A stretch of DNA of 64,000 bases from CAZDRB01 sp964507925 (GTDB lineage: Bacteria; Patescibacteriota; Microgenomatia; UBA1400; UBA12108), in the NCBI GenBank assembly GCA_964507925.1, contig CAZDRB010000001.1:15307-79306 (forward strand), given 5' to 3'. Under the pieces are notes generated by a model. It saw only the letters and a list, made by a program, of their open reading frames with translations. It did no database searches and was not told the DNA's origin. A program made the translations under genes and the position numbers. Positions 7,572 to 15,892 of the stretch are shown here, piece after piece; within the stretch, counting starts at the first letter, position 1, and each line of letters opens with the position of its first letter.

Positions 7572-9060
7572 AAATTTCCTTTGTGAGCTTGGAAACATGT
7601 CTTTTCATCTGTGGGAATAGTGTTCCTTCGCGGGCAGTGACGTTTTCCAAAAACCAAAATACACGCTCGCTATGCCCGTATCCACTAGTTGGTGGCATGC
7701 CGTATTCGAGCATCTCAACATAATCTATATCTAACATCTGCGCTTCGTCGTCTCCAGCGTCACGGGCGGACTGTTGTTCCTGGAAGCGTGCAAGTTGCTC
7801 AGCCGGATCATTGAGCTCGCTATAACCATTGCCTAACTCTGATCCCGCAATAATCACATGAAAGCGCTCGGTCAGTTCAGGATTTTCGGACTTGGACTTT
7901 GCAAGTGGGGACATAAACTTGGGTTCGTTGACAAGAAATGCCGGCCCGGCAATGTCCTTGCGGATTATTTTCCAGAGATTGTCGATGAGTCGCGGCTTAC
8001 CGACCTTGCCGTCTAACTTGACCTTGTATTTATGAAGAACTTTGACCATCTTACTCTCGTCATCGCTAAAAATATCGATCCCGAGTTTATCCAAGATTAA
8101 AGTTCTATAATCTAGCTCTTCCCATTCCTTGGCTAGGTCAAAGGAATGCTCTCCACGCGTAAACTTGGTGGTGCCATATACTTTTTTGGCAACATGACGA
8201 AACATGTTTTTTACGAGCTCCATGTTTTGGCGATAGTCGGCATAAGCCCAGTACCACTCTAGTTGATAAAATTCTTGGAGGTGCTCGTCGTCTATACCCT
8301 CGTTGCGAAAATTGGGAGCTAGCGTATAGATTTTTTCAAATCCGCCGCCAATTAATCTTTTTTGATATAGCTCGGTCGAGATACGCATATAAAATTTTTC
8401 GTCGAGGGCGTTGTGATAAGTCTCAAAAGGCCGCGCGTCTGCTCCACCTGTCACGTGCTCGAGTACCGGCGTCTCTATCTCTAGGAATCCATTTTGCGCC
8501 ATATACTCGCGCGAAACTGCCCAGAACTTGGCTTTTCTTTCAAATAGTGCACGTCTGCCCTCACTCATCACCAAGTCTAGATAGCGACGACGAAAGATCG
8601 TGTCCGGGTCTTTGAGCCCCTCCCAGCTGTCAGGCAAAGGGCGGATCGATTTTGAGAGTAGCTTGAGCTCTTTGACGTCCAGTGAGACCGCGCCAGTTTT
8701 ACTTTTGCAGACCACGCCCATTGCTTGGACAAAGTCACCGACATCAATCAGGCTAAGCTCGGGAAACCCGAGATTACCTGTTTTTTTGCTAGTTGGTGAG
8801 AGCAAGCTCTCCCTCAACAGGAGCTGAATTTTGCCGGATTGATCTTCTAGGTCACCAAACGCTAGCTTGCCGTGCTTGCGAAGAGCGCGGAGTCTGCCTG
8901 CCAAGGTTATTTCTTTTCCGTCGTACTTATCAAATCCATCTACAATCGCGCCATTTGAAAGATCTTTTTGCGACTGAGCGGGGTAGGGAGAGATACCGAG
9001 TTCGACCAACTTTTTGAGCTTCCCGATCCGCTCATTTCTGATTTCTTCTAGTCTAGACAT
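7558..9060 (-). CDS. lysS: Lysyl-tRNA synthetase (class II)
   Basis: This 500-aa enzyme charges tRNA-Lys. An N-terminal OB-fold (ITLAGRLRALRKHGKLAFG) precedes the class II core with motif 2 (NFRNEGIDDEHLQEF). Motif 3 reads GMPPTSGYGHSERV instead of the usual GMPPTGGLGIGIDR. The ER arginine is kept but the Gly/Ile pattern is altered. The family call is secure, and the altered motif may be lineage-specific. The start lies 6 nt after TATACT with no SD, so it is leaderless. Nif3-like overlaps its 3' end and greA lies upstream. Confidence 0.93.
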   Translation of the reverse strand: MSRLEEIRNERIGKLKKLVELGISPYPAQSQKDLSNGAIVDGFDKYDGKEITLAGRLRALRKHGKLAFGDLEDQSGKIQLLLRESLLSPTSKKTGNLGFPELSLIDVGDFVQAMGVVCKSKTGAVSLDVKELKLLSKSIRPLPDSWEGLKDPDTIFRRRYLDLVMSEGRRALFERKAKFWAVSREYMAQNGFLEIETPVLEHVTGGADARPFETYHNALDEKFYMRISTELYQKRLIGGGFEKIYTLAPNFRNEGIDDEHLQEFYQLEWYWAYADYRQNMELVKNMFRHVAKKVYGTTKFTRGEHSFDLAKEWEELDYRTLILDKLGIDIFSDDESKMVKVLHKYKVKLDGKVGKPRLIDNLWKIIRKDIAGPAFLVNEPKFMSPLAKSKSENPELTERFHVIIAGSELGNGYSELNDPAEQLARFQEQQSARDAGDDEAQMLDIDYVEMLEYGMPPTSGYGHSERVFWFLENVTAREGTLFPQMKRHVSKLTKEIYGLT

Positions 9061-9081
9061 GGAAATAGTATACCAGGTTGA

Positions 9082-9552
9082 TTAGTGGATCTTTTTGATT
9101 TTGTAGATCACTTTTCCGGCGGGAGCCTCAAACTCGACCGCGTCTCCGTTCTTTTTGCCCAAGAGCGCAACACCGAGCTGGGAGGTATGGGAGATCTTTT
9201 TCTGGAGAGGATCGGCTTCCCACTCGCCTACGATCTCATAGGTATGATCTTTGCCAGAGACAGAAACGGTGACTTTGCAGCCGATGTTGACTGAACCATT
9301 TTTGGCTTTGGAGCCGACTACTTCTGCGCGTGCGATTATCCCGTCCAGCTCTTCTATCCTGCCCTCGATAAAGGCTAGCTCTTCTTTGGCTGCATGGTAC
9401 TCGGCATTTTCGGAGAGGTCACCAAAATCGCGGGCACGGGCAACACGATCGATCGCGGCGGTTAGTTTTTGATTTTTTAGCTCGTCTAACTCGGACTTGA
9501 TCTCGGCGAGTCCAGCTTCTGTAAATTGGATTTTGTCGTTTGCGCTTGTCAT
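9082..9552 (-). CDS. greA: Transcription elongation factor GreA
   Basis: This 156-aa protein rescues backtracked RNA polymerase by stimulating transcript cleavage. Residues about 1-75 form the coiled coil with GreA sequence (FGDLSENAEYHAAKEE), whose acidic tip Asp and Glu enter the polymerase secondary channel. The C-terminal FKBP-like domain ends with LGVALLGKKNGD and APAGKVIYKI. Length is typical. A promoter TTGACT, 16-nt spacer, TATCAT lies 9 nt before the ATG, giving an almost leaderless mRNA. Confidence 0.97.
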   Translation of the reverse strand: MTSANDKIQFTEAGLAEIKSELDELKNQKLTAAIDRVARARDFGDLSENAEYHAAKEELAFIEGRIEELDGIIARAEVVGSKAKNGSVNIGCKVTVSVSGKDHTYEIVGEWEADPLQKKISHTSQLGVALLGKKNGDAVEFEAPAGKVIYKIKKIH

Positions 9553-9608
9553 AGCTTGAGAATGATAGCAAACAGGTAATACAAGTCAATATACCTATAG
9601 TAAAGGTG

Positions 9609-10460
9609 TTACTTGGTTGCAGAAAAGAGTGTGTGTCCCCAAATTCCGCTTTGCCTAGTAATCCATTGATATTTACAGGCATAGGCATTGCCGAGCTGAT
9701 ATTTATTCATGATTCCGAATTTGTGTAGTAGCCAATAAATGGGTAGTCCTGGAAGAGAACAAAGATAAAAATATCTCGCTACTCTGCGAGTTTTACTAGA
9801 GTAATCTTCGCTTACAATCTGCTTGAAACCAGTAAGTTTCATTATCTTTTTGTGTTCGGTTGTAGATAAGAGGTTTGGCATTTCCCAACCGTCAATAAAT
9901 TTTTTTGTTTGAATTTTTTCTAACTTTGTCTTGGGGAGACGATAATAGGTAAATTCCCCGACAACTAGCTTGCCACCTGGCTTTAACAATCTATATGCTT
10001 CTCTATAAAAATCTTGTTTATCTGCGACGTGACAAATGGTTTCTATCGCAATAATTGCATCAAAGCTATTGTCATTGAAAGTTGTTTTGGTATAGTCCAT
10101 TTCGAGGTATTTTATTTTGTCTAAAAGGTCGCGATCTCTTGCAATCTTTGTTGCCTCTTTGATTTGCATCTGAGACAGGGTGACGCCAATACATTGACAT
10201 CCAACTTTTGAAGCAAACCAACAGGTGGCCTCTCCTAATCCACTACCTGCATCAAGGAGTGTGCTGTAAGGATGAAGATTTAAGAGTTCGCTGATTTTTT
10301 CTAGGAGTCGGTGAGTTGCTTCTGACCTGTTGTGAACAGATTCGTCCCAATAACCATAGTTCATGCTGTAGTTTTTGTGTCTAAATAGGACCGTGAAATA
10401 ATCAAAAAAAGTTTGGTCGTAATAATCTCTGACCCTACGCTTGGGCGTGTCTAGCTTCAT
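9609..10460 (-). CDS. Class I SAM-dependent methyltransferase
   Basis: This 283-aa protein has SAM-binding motif I (LLDAGSGLGEAT), a post-I motif region (CIGVTLSQMQIKEA), motif II (FDAIIAIETICHV) and motif III (LLKPGGKLVVGEF). It resembles the UbiE, sarcosine/dimethylglycine and tocopherol methyltransferase group. The substrate cannot be read from sequence. The start MKLDTPKRR is chosen because TTGTTA, a 17-nt spacer and TATAGT end 6 nt before this ATG. The longer frame begins inside the promoter. It is divergent from the membrane reductase gene. Confidence 0.88.
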   Translation of the reverse strand: MKLDTPKRRVRDYYDQTFFDYFTVLFRHKNYSMNYGYWDESVHNRSEATHRLLEKISELLNLHPYSTLLDAGSGLGEATCWFASKVGCQCIGVTLSQMQIKEATKIARDRDLLDKIKYLEMDYTKTTFNDNSFDAIIAIETICHVADKQDFYREAYRLLKPGGKLVVGEFTYYRLPKTKLEKIQTKKFIDGWEMPNLLSTTEHKKIMKLTGFKQIVSEDYSSKTRRVARYFYLCSLPGLPIYWLLHKFGIMNKYQLGNAYACKYQWITRQSGIWGHTLFSATK

Positions 10461-10516
10461 TGATATACTATACAAAAACAGTGTAAGGCTAACAAGCACT
10501 GTATGATTGATTTTAT

Positions 10517-11962
10517 ATGAACAAATTGACTATGTATCAGTTGATGATCTATTTTTTGGGAACACTCCTCGTGGCCCTAACCATCCTTTCTTATCTCAAG
10601 ATCTTGCCCTACGATCCAGCTGATATTATTGCCTCGACCGTAATACTTTGTATCTCCTCAGTCGTAGTCAATGCCGTTGTCGCAAAGATAAGTCGCGCCT
10701 ATACAAATGTTGAGTCTGCCCTCATTACCGGACAGATACTCTCATTGATTGTCGGTCCGCTTGGAGTCCAAGGTAACAGTTTTTTCTTGGTGAGTGTGGC
10801 CGGGATCTCGATCGTGTCTAAATATGTATTGGCGATTAATAAACGGCATGTTTTTAATCCGGCAGGACTTGGGATACTGGCTGGCGCCCTGTTGTTTGGG
10901 AGAGGGGCCTCTTGGTGGGTGGGGAGTGTGGAGATAATCGGATTAGTTGCCGCGGGCAGCATTTTGATATTTACCAAGCTCAAGCGTTTTACCCTCGCAC
11001 TTGTGTTTTTGAGTGCTTATTTGCTTCCAGCGACGATGCTCGGAATTGATCCGATTACTATTTTGCTTTATACCCCAATATTGTTTTTTGCGTCGGTGAT
11101 GCTCATTGAGCCACTGACTTCTCCGGTCAAGACAAAGCAACAGATAGCGTATGCAGCTTTTATGGGCATACTTTTGCTTGCCCTGCAGATGAGCCTAAAA
11201 GTCCCCTACACGCTCGAGCTCGGCTTGCTCGTTGCTAATCTGTTTTCTTATCTGATGGGCAAGCCTTTGCGGGTCGAGATGACACTAAAGAGTAGAGAAA
11301 AAATTGCCAAAAATACTTTTGCCTTTCATTTTTTGCCGGCAGAAAAGTTTGCGTTTGAGCCGGGTCAGTATATGTCCTGGACTCTCCCTCACAAAGGTCA
11401 GGACAAGCGAGGGGTGCGGAGGTATTTTACAATCTCTTCTTCTCCTCGTGATACGGAAGTAGTTGTAAGTCTCAAGCTGCCTGAGGGCCGGGCAAGTAGC
11501 TACAAGCAGTCGCTCATGAAAATGAGACTAGGTGACAAGATTATCGCAAATGACCCTGTGGGTGAGTTTGTACTACCAAATGATCATAATCTCCCCTTGG
11601 CATTTGTTGCGGGCGGAATTGGAGTTACGCCGTTTATTAGTATGGCAAAGTGGCTGATTGAGAAAAACGAAACACGGGATATTGTTCTTTTGTACGCTAA
11701 CTCTCGCGAAGAGGATATCGCCTACTCGCAAGTTCTGGCACGAGCCAAAAAGCAAGGACTAAAGACTATTAATATAGTAACCAAGCGGGACGGGCACATT
11801 GATCAAGCGATGATTGCGGCAAAAATTCCTGACTACAAAGCGCGGATGTTCTATGTTTCTGGACCGCAGGCTATGGTTGACGAGGTACAAAAATTACTCA
11901 GGCGCGCAGGAGTCAAGAAGATAAAGACTGATTTTTTCCCGGGATATGCAAAGGGCGATTAG
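10517..11962 (+). CDS. NqrB/RnfD-like membrane domain fused to FAD/NAD(P) reductase
   Basis: This 481-aa protein has two parts. Residues about 1-250 are hydrophobic, with roughly nine membrane segments and a KRHVFNPAGLG motif like RnfD/NqrB. Residues about 255-481 are a ferredoxin-NADP-reductase module: the FAD site RRYFTISSSP, an AGGIGVTPF nucleotide-binding motif and a C-terminal YVSGPQAMVDEV. No ferredoxin or Fe-S cysteine cluster is seen. It is predicted to move electrons from NAD(P)H into or across the membrane. No other Nqr/Rnf subunits are nearby, so the acceptor is unknown. TATGAT lies 9 nt before the ATG. Confidence 0.85.
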   Translation: MNKLTMYQLMIYFLGTLLVALTILSYLKILPYDPADIIASTVILCISSVVVNAVVAKISRAYTNVESALITGQILSLIVGPLGVQGNSFFLVSVAGISIVSKYVLAINKRHVFNPAGLGILAGALLFGRGASWWVGSVEIIGLVAAGSILIFTKLKRFTLALVFLSAYLLPATMLGIDPITILLYTPILFFASVMLIEPLTSPVKTKQQIAYAAFMGILLLALQMSLKVPYTLELGLLVANLFSYLMGKPLRVEMTLKSREKIAKNTFAFHFLPAEKFAFEPGQYMSWTLPHKGQDKRGVRRYFTISSSPRDTEVVVSLKLPEGRASSYKQSLMKMRLGDKIIANDPVGEFVLPNDHNLPLAFVAGGIGVTPFISMAKWLIEKNETRDIVLLYANSREEDIAYSQVLARAKKQGLKTINIVTKRDGHIDQAMIAAKIPDYKARMFYVSGPQAMVDEVQKLLRRAGVKKIKTDFFPGYAKGD

Positions 11963-11965
11963 TGT

Positions 11966-12385
11966 CTAGTTTTCAACAGTGATTGTCCCGGTATTTCGGG
12001 GAGAGAGGTGGTCATGATACGAGTATGAACCTGCCTCGGTAAAGGTAAATTCGTAGACTCCCCCAGTAACAACTCCCATCCGACTATCAAAGGTTGAGTA
12101 ATCTGAGTGGATTGGATGGGGATCCGAGGCAGTCCACATGGGAGAGTCCGATTCGTTGACAAAGACGACCTTGGTACCTGGCTTGACCGTGATTTCAGAC
12201 GGAGCGTAGCCAGACTCTGTATAGACAACTCGCTCGGTTAGCTCAACCCCTCCCTCTGTGTTCTCAACTACTACTGGAGTGGGAGAGGAGACGGTAGGTA
12301 GATTTTTGTCAGGAGTTTGCTTAGTAAAGAAGATTACACCAAGGCTTATGAGAATTAAGATAGCTACGATTGGCAAAGCTTTCAT
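11966..12385 (-). CDS. Membrane-anchored cupredoxin-like protein
   Basis: This 139-aa protein has an N-terminal hydrophobic anchor (ALPIVAILILISLGVIFF), a Ser/Thr/Pro linker and a C-terminal cupredoxin fold (SEITVKPGTKVVFVNESD, then TEAGSYSYHDHLSPRNTGT). The usual ligand Cys between the conserved Tyr and His is absent: the sequence is YHDH, with DPHPIHSD earlier. A classical blue type-1 site is therefore unlikely, though a His-rich copper site is possible. It faces the cell exterior. The start MKALPIV lies 7 nt after TACAAT. Confidence 0.82.
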   Translation of the reverse strand: MKALPIVAILILISLGVIFFTKQTPDKNLPTVSSPTPVVVENTEGGVELTERVVYTESGYAPSEITVKPGTKVVFVNESDSPMWTASDPHPIHSDYSTFDSRMGVVTGGVYEFTFTEAGSYSYHDHLSPRNTGTITVEN

Positions 12386-12408
12386 ATTGATTATTGTAGC
12401 AGAAAAAA

Positions 12409-13074
12409 TCACCAGTCAATTGATTGTTGCCCGTGAGCCTCGAGATATGAGTTGCACTGGGAAAATGGTTTGGAGCCAAAAAATCCTGAATAGGCGGAGA
12501 AAGGCGAGGGATGAGGAGACTTGATTACGAGGTGTTTGGACTCATCGATCACGCTGCCCTTTTTTTGGGCATATGCTCCCCAAAGAATAAAGACTAGATT
12601 TTCTTTTTGCTCGGACAAGGACCTGATCACTGCGTCGGTAAAGCGCTCCCAGCCGATGTTCTGGTGGGAACCGGGAGAACTTTTTTTGACTGTGAGCGTC
12701 GCATTGAGAAGGAGTACACCTTGAGTTGCCCACGACTGGAGATCTCCTCCTGTAACTCTAGATTTACGCCCGAGATCGGACTCGATTTCTTTGTAGATAT
12801 TTTGGAGTGAGGGAGGGAGCTTGACACCTGAGCTGACCGCAAAAGCTAGGCCATTGGCTTGTCCCTCACCATGGTAGGGATCTTGGCCGATGATCACGAC
12901 CTTGACCTGCTCGAAGGGCGTGAGCTCAAAGGCGCGAAAGATAAATTTTGGCGGTGGGTAAACGGTTGATGCGAGATATTTTGACTTGACGAACTCAGCT
13001 AGTTTTTGAAAATAATCCTGATTAAACTCTGACTCTAGTACCTTTTTCCAGCTTGGCTCGATTTTGACATTCAT
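12409..13074 (-). CDS. ung: Uracil-DNA glycosylase
   Basis: This 221-aa enzyme excises uracil from DNA to start base-excision repair. Diagnostic motifs are GQDPYHGEGQANGLAF (water-activating Asp), VLLLNATLTV, VFILWGAYAQKK and HPSPFSAYSGFFG (catalytic His loop). Length matches family 1 UDG. The start MNVKIEPSWKK aligns with the family; an upstream extension in this frame is rejected. It borders the accessory island that begins on the opposite strand 65 nt away. Confidence 0.97.
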   Translation of the reverse strand: MNVKIEPSWKKVLESEFNQDYFQKLAEFVKSKYLASTVYPPPKFIFRAFELTPFEQVKVVIIGQDPYHGEGQANGLAFAVSSGVKLPPSLQNIYKEIESDLGRKSRVTGGDLQSWATQGVLLLNATLTVKKSSPGSHQNIGWERFTDAVIRSLSEQKENLVFILWGAYAQKKGSVIDESKHLVIKSPHPSPFSAYSGFFGSKPFSQCNSYLEAHGQQSIDW

Positions 13075-13104
13075 GTTGTATATGTTATCACTGAGGATCC
13101 ATGG

Positions 13105-13133
13105 TTGACAGTATATATATCTCATAGTATTAT
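13105..13133 (+). promoter_or_regulatory. Consensus promoter giving a leaderless transcript
   Basis: TTGACA (13105-13110), a 17-nt spacer and TATTAT (13128-13133) are followed by 6 nt and the ATG at 13140. The predicted start site is the A of the start codon. Confidence 0.8.
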
Positions 13134-13139
13134 CTCAAC

Positions 13140-13949
13140 ATGAAATTAGGATTCATCGAAACATTAGGAGGCTTATATAACAATAGCCTTGAACCATTCT
13201 CTCTTAAAAACAAGTTGGACACTTTCCAAAGTTTATATGGAGTTAGGCCGTCGCCATTTTTGATAGACAACCCAGTAAGAGAAATTTCCTTAACCGAGCT
13301 TTCCCCTTCAATCCACGCGTTTGTAGAAAGTTTTACAGATTCAGGAGAATTTAATCGAAGCTTAACAGACTATTTGAATAGATCTGAAGCTGGTTCTCAT
13401 CTCAATCCCAGAGAGTTTTCTTTAGTTGCTCATTCTGGACCTAGCACTAGTATTTCCCCACCGTATGACACATTCTTTATGGATGGAGCGTCTGGCTTAA
13501 TACTCACTTATGGTAAACCTAAAGATCGAAATTCTGTAATTGCATCGGTAGATCCACTATTCAGGGTAAATCAATCTAATAGAATGTCCCAAACTAATCA
13601 TGACTACAAAGACATTGTTATTAATCAGTTACAAGGACCACTGAAAAATTTTTCGAACCCAGAGTTTAGAAAAATTTTTACTAGCTTTAGATGGGAACAT
13701 TTACTTGTAGATTGTCTTGTGTCCTGGGCCTGGTACGCTGGTTTACAAAGATTATTACTTTTACCATCATATTATAATTATTATGGCAAAGTGAAAAGAA
13801 ACGAAAATGGAAGCGCAATTATGAGATATGATGTGACAGCGGAGCGACGTGGATTTAGACGTACTAAAGAAACCGAAGCATACTCAATATTGTTTGATCG
13901 AGGCATGGTGATAGAGGCCTACAAACAAATGTTTGGCCAACAATCCTGA
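13140..13949 (+). CDS. Orphan protein of unknown function
   Basis: This 269-aa protein is not recognised. It has no signal peptide or clear membrane helix. The C-terminal third is the most structured-looking: a Trp/Leu-rich stretch (WEHLLVDCLVSWAWYAGLQR), then SYYNYYGKVKR and a basic RYDVTAERRGFRRTKE. The gene is more AT-rich than ung, suggesting foreign origin. A near-perfect sigma-70 promoter ends 6 nt before the ATG, so it is very probably expressed. It may be cargo at the left of the accessory island. No function is assigned. Confidence 0.75.
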   Translation: MKLGFIETLGGLYNNSLEPFSLKNKLDTFQSLYGVRPSPFLIDNPVREISLTELSPSIHAFVESFTDSGEFNRSLTDYLNRSEAGSHLNPREFSLVAHSGPSTSISPPYDTFFMDGASGLILTYGKPKDRNSVIASVDPLFRVNQSNRMSQTNHDYKDIVINQLQGPLKNFSNPEFRKIFTSFRWEHLLVDCLVSWAWYAGLQRLLLLPSYYNYYGKVKRNENGSAIMRYDVTAERRGFRRTKETEAYSILFDRGMVIEAYKQMFGQQS

Positions 13950-14042
13950 GTCCTTGTTTGTAAATTAGGCTTATACCATCTCAATTGTAGCCATCAGATT
14001 TATTATTGATATCTGAATTCATGCATGCGATATAATGAATTT

Positions 14043-14579
14043 ATGGCAGATTACATTGTTCTTCATGGTAGTGGTGGCATAGACATGTGGATACCATGGT
14101 TAGAAAAAGAACTGAAAAGTAAAGCTTCTGATGTATGGGTACCGACACTTCCTGATCCTGGTGAGCCAGATCTCAAGAAGCAGCTTCCGTTTTTGCTGGA
14201 GAGCAACAAGATAGGTCCAGAGTCAACTATTATTGGACACTCCGCATCTTGTCCGCTGATTTTGAGCTTACTAGAAAACTTGGATATAACTGTAAAAAAA
14301 GTTGTCCTCGTTGCTGGATATAATAAGCCATTGATAAATAGTGTGTCTGATCCAATTTTGCAAGATAGTTACAACTGGGAGAAGATAAAGAAAGCTGCTA
14401 AAGAGTTTGTTTTTGTAGTATCAGACAATGATCCGTGGGGGTGTGGAGAGGAGATGAATAGACCGATATTCGAACAAGTAGGTGGCACTTTCGTCATTGT
14501 TCATGACGGAGGACATTTTGGATCTAATACTTTTAAGAAACCGCTGTACGAATTCCCTCTTTTACTGGGCTTGATTTAG
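14043..14579 (+). CDS. RBBP9/YdeN-type alpha/beta serine hydrolase
   Basis: This 178-aa small alpha/beta hydrolase has an N-terminal YIVLHGSGG oxyanion segment, nucleophile elbow IIGHSASC (Ser), Asp in VVSDNDPWG and His in HDGGHFG. That is a complete catalytic triad in the order expected for RBBP9/YdeN. Substrate is unknown. The start MADYIVLHG is chosen because TATAAT at 14031-14036 ends 6 nt before it; an earlier in-frame ATG lies inside the promoter. The 3' end overlaps the convergent lipoprotein-like gene by 18 nt. Confidence 0.85.
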   Translation: MADYIVLHGSGGIDMWIPWLEKELKSKASDVWVPTLPDPGEPDLKKQLPFLLESNKIGPESTIIGHSASCPLILSLLENLDITVKKVVLVAGYNKPLINSVSDPILQDSYNWEKIKKAAKEFVFVVSDNDPWGCGEEMNRPIFEQVGGTFVIVHDGGHFGSNTFKKPLYEFPLLLGLI

Positions 14580-15056
14580 TTGCTTATCTATTCCCCCCTC
14601 TACCTCAGTCCCAAAGGTGACAAGGAGCTTGTCGCTGGGATTAATTGTTTGAGTGAGGGCGTTGGGGTTCTCGACTCCGTTCACGAAAAATCTCAATGTC
14701 CCGCTATCGCCTGTGCAAAATGTTTGGCCAGTACCCGTGGTTAGACACTCATTCGTCAGCTTCATCGGGAGAGTAGAGAAAAAGTCGCCCCACGTAGTTC
14801 CCTGCTTTTTGACTTTGATCAGGCTCGGATTATCTGCCTCTATATATACGTCGGGGGAGAGATTGTGATATTTGGGATCGCTAAAAAACCTTAACGTTTG
14901 GTGAGTATAGATAGTAAATGATGCCTGTATGTCTAACTCTGAAATGATTACTTCTTTCGGGCTTGAACCTGAGGACATGTCTTGAGTTTTTTTGCTGGTG
15001 AAATATGTGAGCCCTGCGATAGCAAGAGCGAAGATGAGGAAAATTTTGAGTTTCAT
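14562..15056 (-). CDS. Secreted TTWGDFF-family protein (paralogue of 32292 gene)
   Basis: This 164-aa protein has an N-terminal hydrophobic anchor (LKIFLIFALAIAGLTYF) and an extracellular domain. Conserved-looking features are VKKQGTTWGDFFSTL, a possible disulphide pair (NECLTTG and QTFCTG) and FFVNGVENPN followed by DKLLVTFG. The WGD(L/F)F block and following YVDG/FVNG strand recur in the His-rich protein at 32292, so the two are paralogues. Here the metal-binding His residues are mostly gone. Function is unknown. TATAAT lies 7 nt before the ATG and shares sequence with the divergent promoter of the next gene. Confidence 0.78.
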   Translation of the reverse strand: MKLKIFLIFALAIAGLTYFTSKKTQDMSSGSSPKEVIISELDIQASFTIYTHQTLRFFSDPKYHNLSPDVYIEADNPSLIKVKKQGTTWGDFFSTLPMKLTNECLTTGTGQTFCTGDSGTLRFFVNGVENPNALTQTINPSDKLLVTFGTEVEGGIDKQLNQAQ

Positions 15057-15080
15057 AAATAGTATTATACTAGGGTATAT

Positions 15081-15359
15081 ATGGATACAAAATCGAATGA
15101 GCTACTTTTAACTGAGATCCGCAAGCTGGCTGAGGCTGTGACCAAGCTCAACAAGCACCAATCTGCCTGGTACTCATTTGGGCGTGGGATTATGTCAGCT
15201 CTGGGGTATTTTGTAGGAGCAGCAATATTGGTTGGCGTCATCGTATATCTTTTGCAGAGAGTAGATCTCGTTCCGATTATTGGGGAATGGCTTGGGGGAG
15301 TGATCAACGAGACAATCAAGAACTCTATGGGCAATCAATTAATGTTTCCGAATAAGTGA
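15081..15359 (+). CDS. Small membrane protein (DUF5665-like)
   Basis: This 92-aa protein has an N-terminal amphipathic region (LLLTEIRKLAEAVTKLNKHQ), one strong membrane helix (GYFVGAAILVGVIVYLLQRV) and a VPIIGEWLGGVI segment. The pattern resembles the DUF5665 family, membership judged by eye. Orientation and role are unknown. TATACT is 9 nt before the ATG and overlaps the -10 of the divergent gene. Its TGA stop overlaps the GTG start of the following 35-aa gene (GTGA), implying translational coupling. Confidence 0.75.
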   Translation: MDTKSNELLLTEIRKLAEAVTKLNKHQSAWYSFGRGIMSALGYFVGAAILVGVIVYLLQRVDLVPIIGEWLGGVINETIKNSMGNQLMFPNK

Positions 15360-15463
15360 CCCTAGACCTTCCGCATCCAAACCGCCTTATCACACATCTG
15401 ATTGATCTATATAACCTATTCGCTCCAGATATGAGAATATCATCGGTAGCTATATCCTTCTAA
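15356..15463 (+). CDS. 35-aa small protein, paralogue A
   Basis: The protein begins M(GTG)TLDLPHPNRLITH, continues LIDLYNLFAP and ends SSVAISF. It starts with GTG inside a GTGA overlap with the preceding membrane-protein gene. A second copy of the same length at 15893-16000 differs mostly by conservative changes (D/E, L/I, T/S, Y/F), while the DNA diverges more. That pattern indicates selection on protein sequence. It has no signal peptide or membrane helix. Function is unknown. Confidence 0.7.
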   Translation: MTLDLPHPNRLITHLIDLYNLFAPDMRISSVAISF

Positions 15464-15529
15464 TGTTTCAAATCATAATTTCATAGTGACCTTGAGATAG
15501 ATACTCCCCTAGTCTGGTAAAATGTGGAA

Positions 15530-15862
15530 ATGAGTCAAGAGGTAAGAACTGATATGGAAGATGCCTGGGCATCAGCCATAGCTCAGCAAGCAGAGGAAGT
15601 AATTGAAGAAGGTGCAATTGTAGTAGTGCAGGATGATCCATATACTTGGAGATATAGATCTGACCATCCTTTACATAAACACCCTCATATATTTAGGGAT
15701 GGCCAAGAAGAAGGTGAGCCAAACCTACTGATTAGAGATGTAGATGGAAGTTTTAATGTTGTAACATTACTAAACATTACTTTAGCAATGACTAGACACA
15801 CAAATAGAGATGTCCACTTAGTGAACGATGAAAATGACGTATTAAATTTACTGAACGGTTAA
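15530..15862 (+). CDS. Orphan acidic protein of unknown function
   Basis: This 110-aa protein is acidic at the N-terminus (EAVIEEGA-like helices after MSQEVRTDMEDAW). It has a His-rich centre (HPLHKHPHIFRDGQEEGEP) and a beta-like C-terminus (LLIRDVDGSFNVVTLL). The family is not recognised. The start at 15530 is favoured over GTG at 15524 because an extended -10 (TGGTAAAAT) ends 6 nt before this ATG, matching the leaderless pattern. It lies between the two 35-aa paralogues. No function is assigned. Confidence 0.68.
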   Translation: MSQEVRTDMEDAWASAIAQQAEEVIEEGAIVVVQDDPYTWRYRSDHPLHKHPHIFRDGQEEGEPNLLIRDVDGSFNVVTLLNITLAMTRHTNRDVHLVNDENDVLNLLNG

Positions 15863-15892
15863 TTGCAAAAATACGTTGATATATAGGTTAAT

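Noticed and set aside
13661..13676. Left attachment site matching the tRNA-Glu 3' end
   Set aside because: Only an 8-nt match (TCGAACCC) inside a coding gene, not enough above chance.
14025..14042. Earlier ATG for the RBBP9-like hydrolase
   Set aside because: It overlaps the TATAAT -10 box; the leaderless start at 14043 fits better.
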